A stretch of 64,000 bases of DNA from positions 186,001 through 250,000 of the forward strand of contig JAFKKV010000009.1 of NCBI GenBank assembly GCA_017304475.1, written 5' to 3'. Below the pieces are notes generated by a model. That model worked only from the letters and a program-made list of their open reading frames with translations. It ran no database searches and had not been told where the DNA came from. Below, one piece after another: positions 63,873 through 64,000 of this stretch (positions within the stretch are counted from its first letter, which is position 1; every line of letters starts with the position of its first letter). Both the position numbers and the translations under genes were made by a program. The DNA comes from Hyphomicrobiales bacterium (GTDB lineage: Bacteria > Pseudomonadota > Alphaproteobacteria > Rhizobiales > Phreatobacteraceae).

Positions 63873-64000
63873 TCAGTAGGCGCGCGACTTGCCGCCATCG
63901 AGGGCGATCGCCGTGCCGGTGATGAAACCGGCGCGTTCGGAGGCGAGCGTCGCGACGACGGCGCCGAAATCTCGTGGATCGCCGAACTTGCCGACCGGCA
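63873..64000 (-). CDS. Short-chain dehydrogenase/reductase, C-terminal end (partial)
   Basis: The gene runs off the right edge; 41 codons plus the stop are visible. The fragment carries GKFGDPRDFGAVVATLASER and the SDR-typical FITGTAIALDGGKSRAY end. SDR enzymes oxidise or reduce alcohols and ketones with NAD(P). It is upstream of the TPP enzyme on the same strand, 25 bases apart, so it probably belongs to the same operon. Confidence 0.85.
   Translation of the reverse strand, partial: PVGKFGDPRDFGAVVATLASERAGFITGTAIALDGGKSRAY

Overview
The DNA is strongly GC-rich, with G or C in most third codon positions. Gene content points to an alphaproteobacterium, most likely Hyphomicrobiales (Rhizobiales). 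The pointers are a compact sulfate-assimilation operon that includes DUF2849 and DUF934 proteins, a fused cysNC, a one-piece nitrite/sulfite reductase-type cysI, TRAP and many ABC uptake systems, FCD-type GntR control, and a palindromic intergenic repeat. I cannot fix the genus. I found no rRNA, tRNA, CRISPR array, prophage or insertion sequence.

Layout. 1-1560: the end of a TRAP carboxylate transporter. 1874-7143: a three-gene unit with an unusual flavin oxidase-methyltransferase fusion, an ABC exporter and a metallo-beta-lactamase-fold hydrolase. 7600-21074: sulfur block 1, with a divergent YeiH-like exporter/LysR pair, then a long minus-strand operon reading sbp-cysT-cysW-cysA-cysG-DUF2849-cysI-cysH-DUF934-cysD-cysNC. 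It imports sulfate, activates it to APS, reduces it to sulfite and then sulfide, and makes the siroheme needed. 21844-23867: a PhoP/PhoQ-like two-component system. 23874-28426: sulfur block 2, a sulfonate operon (ssuA-ssuD-ssuC-ssuB and a flavin reductase). A serine acetyltransferase (29324-30181) and a cupin with a His-rich tail follow, so sulfide capture into cysteine is also encoded nearby. 30939-33870: an Old Yellow Enzyme, an iron-siderophore reductase and an Rnk-like protein. 34280-35865: a NarL-type response regulator between two copies of a small-protein locus that share the same upstream element. 36126-40395: FecI-FecR-TonB receptor signalling. 40773-41819: a second hydrolase related to the one at 6079.

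41840-64000 looks like a catabolic island. It has a polyamine/opine-type ABC importer, a polar amino-acid ABC importer, a LysR regulator, an arylmalonate-decarboxylase-like enzyme, a hydroxyacid dehydrogenase, a CoxG-like protein, an M20 deacylase, a three-subunit molybdenum hydroxylase, a PLP enzyme, an FCD-type GntR regulator, a cupin, a TPP enzyme and the end of an SDR. Three intergenic regions in it carry the same kind of element: TTG-N4-CAA-like sites in threes, phased exactly 21 bp. This suggests that both importers and the hydroxylase/deacylase divergon answer to one regulator, perhaps the GntR protein at 61060-61746.

Points most worth a second look: the fusion-protein unit, the 21-bp-phased operator arrays, the out-of-frame start of cysA, the duplicated small-protein locus, and the 175-bp composite palindrome at 52846-53020.
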